A stretch of 5,559 nucleotides of DNA from Cyclobacteriaceae bacterium (lineage in GTDB: Bacteria; Bacteroidota; Bacteroidia; Cytophagales; Cyclobacteriaceae): positions 1 to 5,559 of the forward strand of contig JANYDR010000075.1 in the NCBI GenBank assembly GCA_025363495.1, written 5' to 3'. Position numbers and translations under genes: made by a program. The notes below the pieces were generated by a model. It was not told the origin of the DNA. It searched no databases and was given only the letters and a program-made list of their open reading frames with translations. Positions 4,664-5,559 of the stretch are shown here, one piece after another (the stretch's first letter is position 1; every line of letters begins with the position of its first letter).

Positions 4664-5559
4664 ATGGTATCTGATCATTCAATAGAAAAAGTTCCGGTAA
4701 AGATCTTCGCCACTTCGGAAGATGCGTCAGTATTTGTTGCCAGGGAAATTGCCTCATTGATTAAGCTCCGTCAGAAGGAGAAAAGACATTGCGTATTGGG
4801 CCTGGCTACCGGTTCTACACCGACCAGGGTTTACGAAGAACTTGTCAAACTCCATCAGCAAGGATTGAGCTTTAACAACGTCATTACTTTTAATCTTGAC
4901 GAATATTATCCAATGCAGCCTGACTCATTGCAGAGTTATGTTCGGTTTATGAACGAGCATTTATTCGATCACGTTGATATCCCAAAGAAAAATATTAACA
5001 TTCCAGATGGAACGCTGACAAAGGATAAAGCCACCGCTTTTTGCAAAGCGTATGAAAAGAAAATTGATTCCATTGGTGGAATAGATATTCAAATTCTGGG
5101 TATCGGACGCACCGGGCATATCGGGTTCAACGAACCAGGCTCTTCGGAGCGTTCGGTTACTCGCATGATCACCCTGGATCAGGTGACGCGCATGGATGCC
5201 GCGAGTGATTTTTTTGGTGAAGAGAATGTTCCAAAGAAGGCTCTTACGATGGGTGTCGGAACCATCCTCAAATCAAAGCGGACCATTATGATGGCATGGG
5301 GTGAAGGCAAGGCACCCATTGTGCAGAAAGCTGTAGAAGGTCCCGTTACTGATCAGGTGCCTTCAACCTTCCTGCAAAAGCACCCTAATCCATTGGTTGT
5401 GTTGGATGAGGCAGCTTCCTCGCATCTTACAAGAATTAAAACCCCATGGCTGTTGGATAGCTGTGTTTGGGACGAAAAACTTATTCGTAAAGCAGTGGTG
5501 TGGTTATGTCAGACGGTGGATAAACCCGTGCTCAAGCTTACCAATCATGATTACATGGA
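4664..5559 (+). CDS. nagB: Glucosamine-6-phosphate deaminase, long fusion-type (3' end outside window)
   Basis: The first 298 residues of a protein that continues past the right edge. NagB converts glucosamine-6-phosphate to fructose-6-phosphate and ammonia. Seen are the sugar-phosphate loop LATGSTP (47-53), FNLDEY (76-81) with D79 equivalent to catalytic E. coli D72, GIGRTGHIGFNEPGS (146-160) with H152 and E157 matching H143 and E148, KALTMGVGTI (192-201) and GEGKA (213-217) with K216 matching K208. E. coli D141 and R172 correspond to T150 and D182. The frame stays open beyond the 266 residues of E. coli NagB, and the segment TRIKTPWLL to VVWLCQTVDKPVLKLT (about 264-295) is typical of the Bacteroidota long form, which carries a C-terminal PIG-L/LmbE-like deacetylase domain. 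That domain is not in the window. The ATG at 4664 follows anmK by 67 bp; no Shine-Dalgarno is seen. Co-transcription with anmK is likely. Confidence 0.93.
   Translation, partial: MVSDHSIEKVPVKIFATSEDASVFVAREIASLIKLRQKEKRHCVLGLATGSTPTRVYEELVKLHQQGLSFNNVITFNLDEYYPMQPDSLQSYVRFMNEHLFDHVDIPKKNINIPDGTLTKDKATAFCKAYEKKIDSIGGIDIQILGIGRTGHIGFNEPGSSERSVTRMITLDQVTRMDAASDFFGEENVPKKALTMGVGTILKSKRTIMMAWGEGKAPIVQKAVEGPVTDQVPSTFLQKHPNPLVVLDEAASSHLTRIKTPWLLDSCVWDEKLIRKAVVWLCQTVDKPVLKLTNHDYM

Noticed and set aside
1..5559. CRISPR array, tRNA or rRNA, phage or defence genes.
   Set aside because: No spaced identical repeats, no cloverleaf or rRNA-like stretch, and all four genes are housekeeping or conserved uncharacterised families.

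Overview
The window reads as chromosomal DNA from a member of the Bacteroidota, most likely a Cytophagales- or Sphingobacteriales-like lineage. The evidence is the moderate A+T content, the absence of Shine-Dalgarno sequences before all four starts, a GSCFA-family protein, an AnmK of the 'SDFRQKH' type, and a NagB of the long 'GIGRTGHIGFNEPGS' type that in this phylum is usually fused to a deacetylase-like domain. The assignment is by recognition of family features, not by a database search.

Layout. Two genes run leftward: a GSCFA-domain protein (3171 to 2191) followed after 57 bp by a thioredoxin-fold/(alpha/alpha)6-barrel protein of the YyaL/SPATA20 (DUF255) family (2133 to 148). Two genes run rightward: anmK (3376 to 4596), then after 67 bp the 5' part of nagB (4664 to beyond the right edge). 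The pairs are divergent, separated by 204 bp holding a long imperfect hairpin built from CCACGAAG-type octamers. The left 147 bp holds the 3' end of a repeat array, a probable intrinsic terminator, and a short stretch that may belong to a gene off the edge.

The rightward pair makes biochemical sense. AnmK phosphorylates anhydro-MurNAc recovered from peptidoglycan turnover to MurNAc-6-phosphate. After etherase (MurQ) and deacetylase steps not encoded here, the product GlcN-6-phosphate is the substrate of NagB. The NagB has E. coli D141 and R172 replaced by Thr and Asp. The leftward pair has no firm pathway; the GSCFA protein shows an SGNH-like Ser/Asp/His arrangement.

The most unusual feature is non-coding: degenerate 7-bp tandem repeats (consensus roughly NGTNACC on the coding strand) follow all three complete genes, in the same orientation relative to each gene, and begin on or within a few bases of the stop codon. 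Between the leftward genes, the 70 bases from the last codons of one gene to the ATG of the next divide exactly into ten heptads. I found no complete novel gene system; the repeat family is the best candidate for something under-described.
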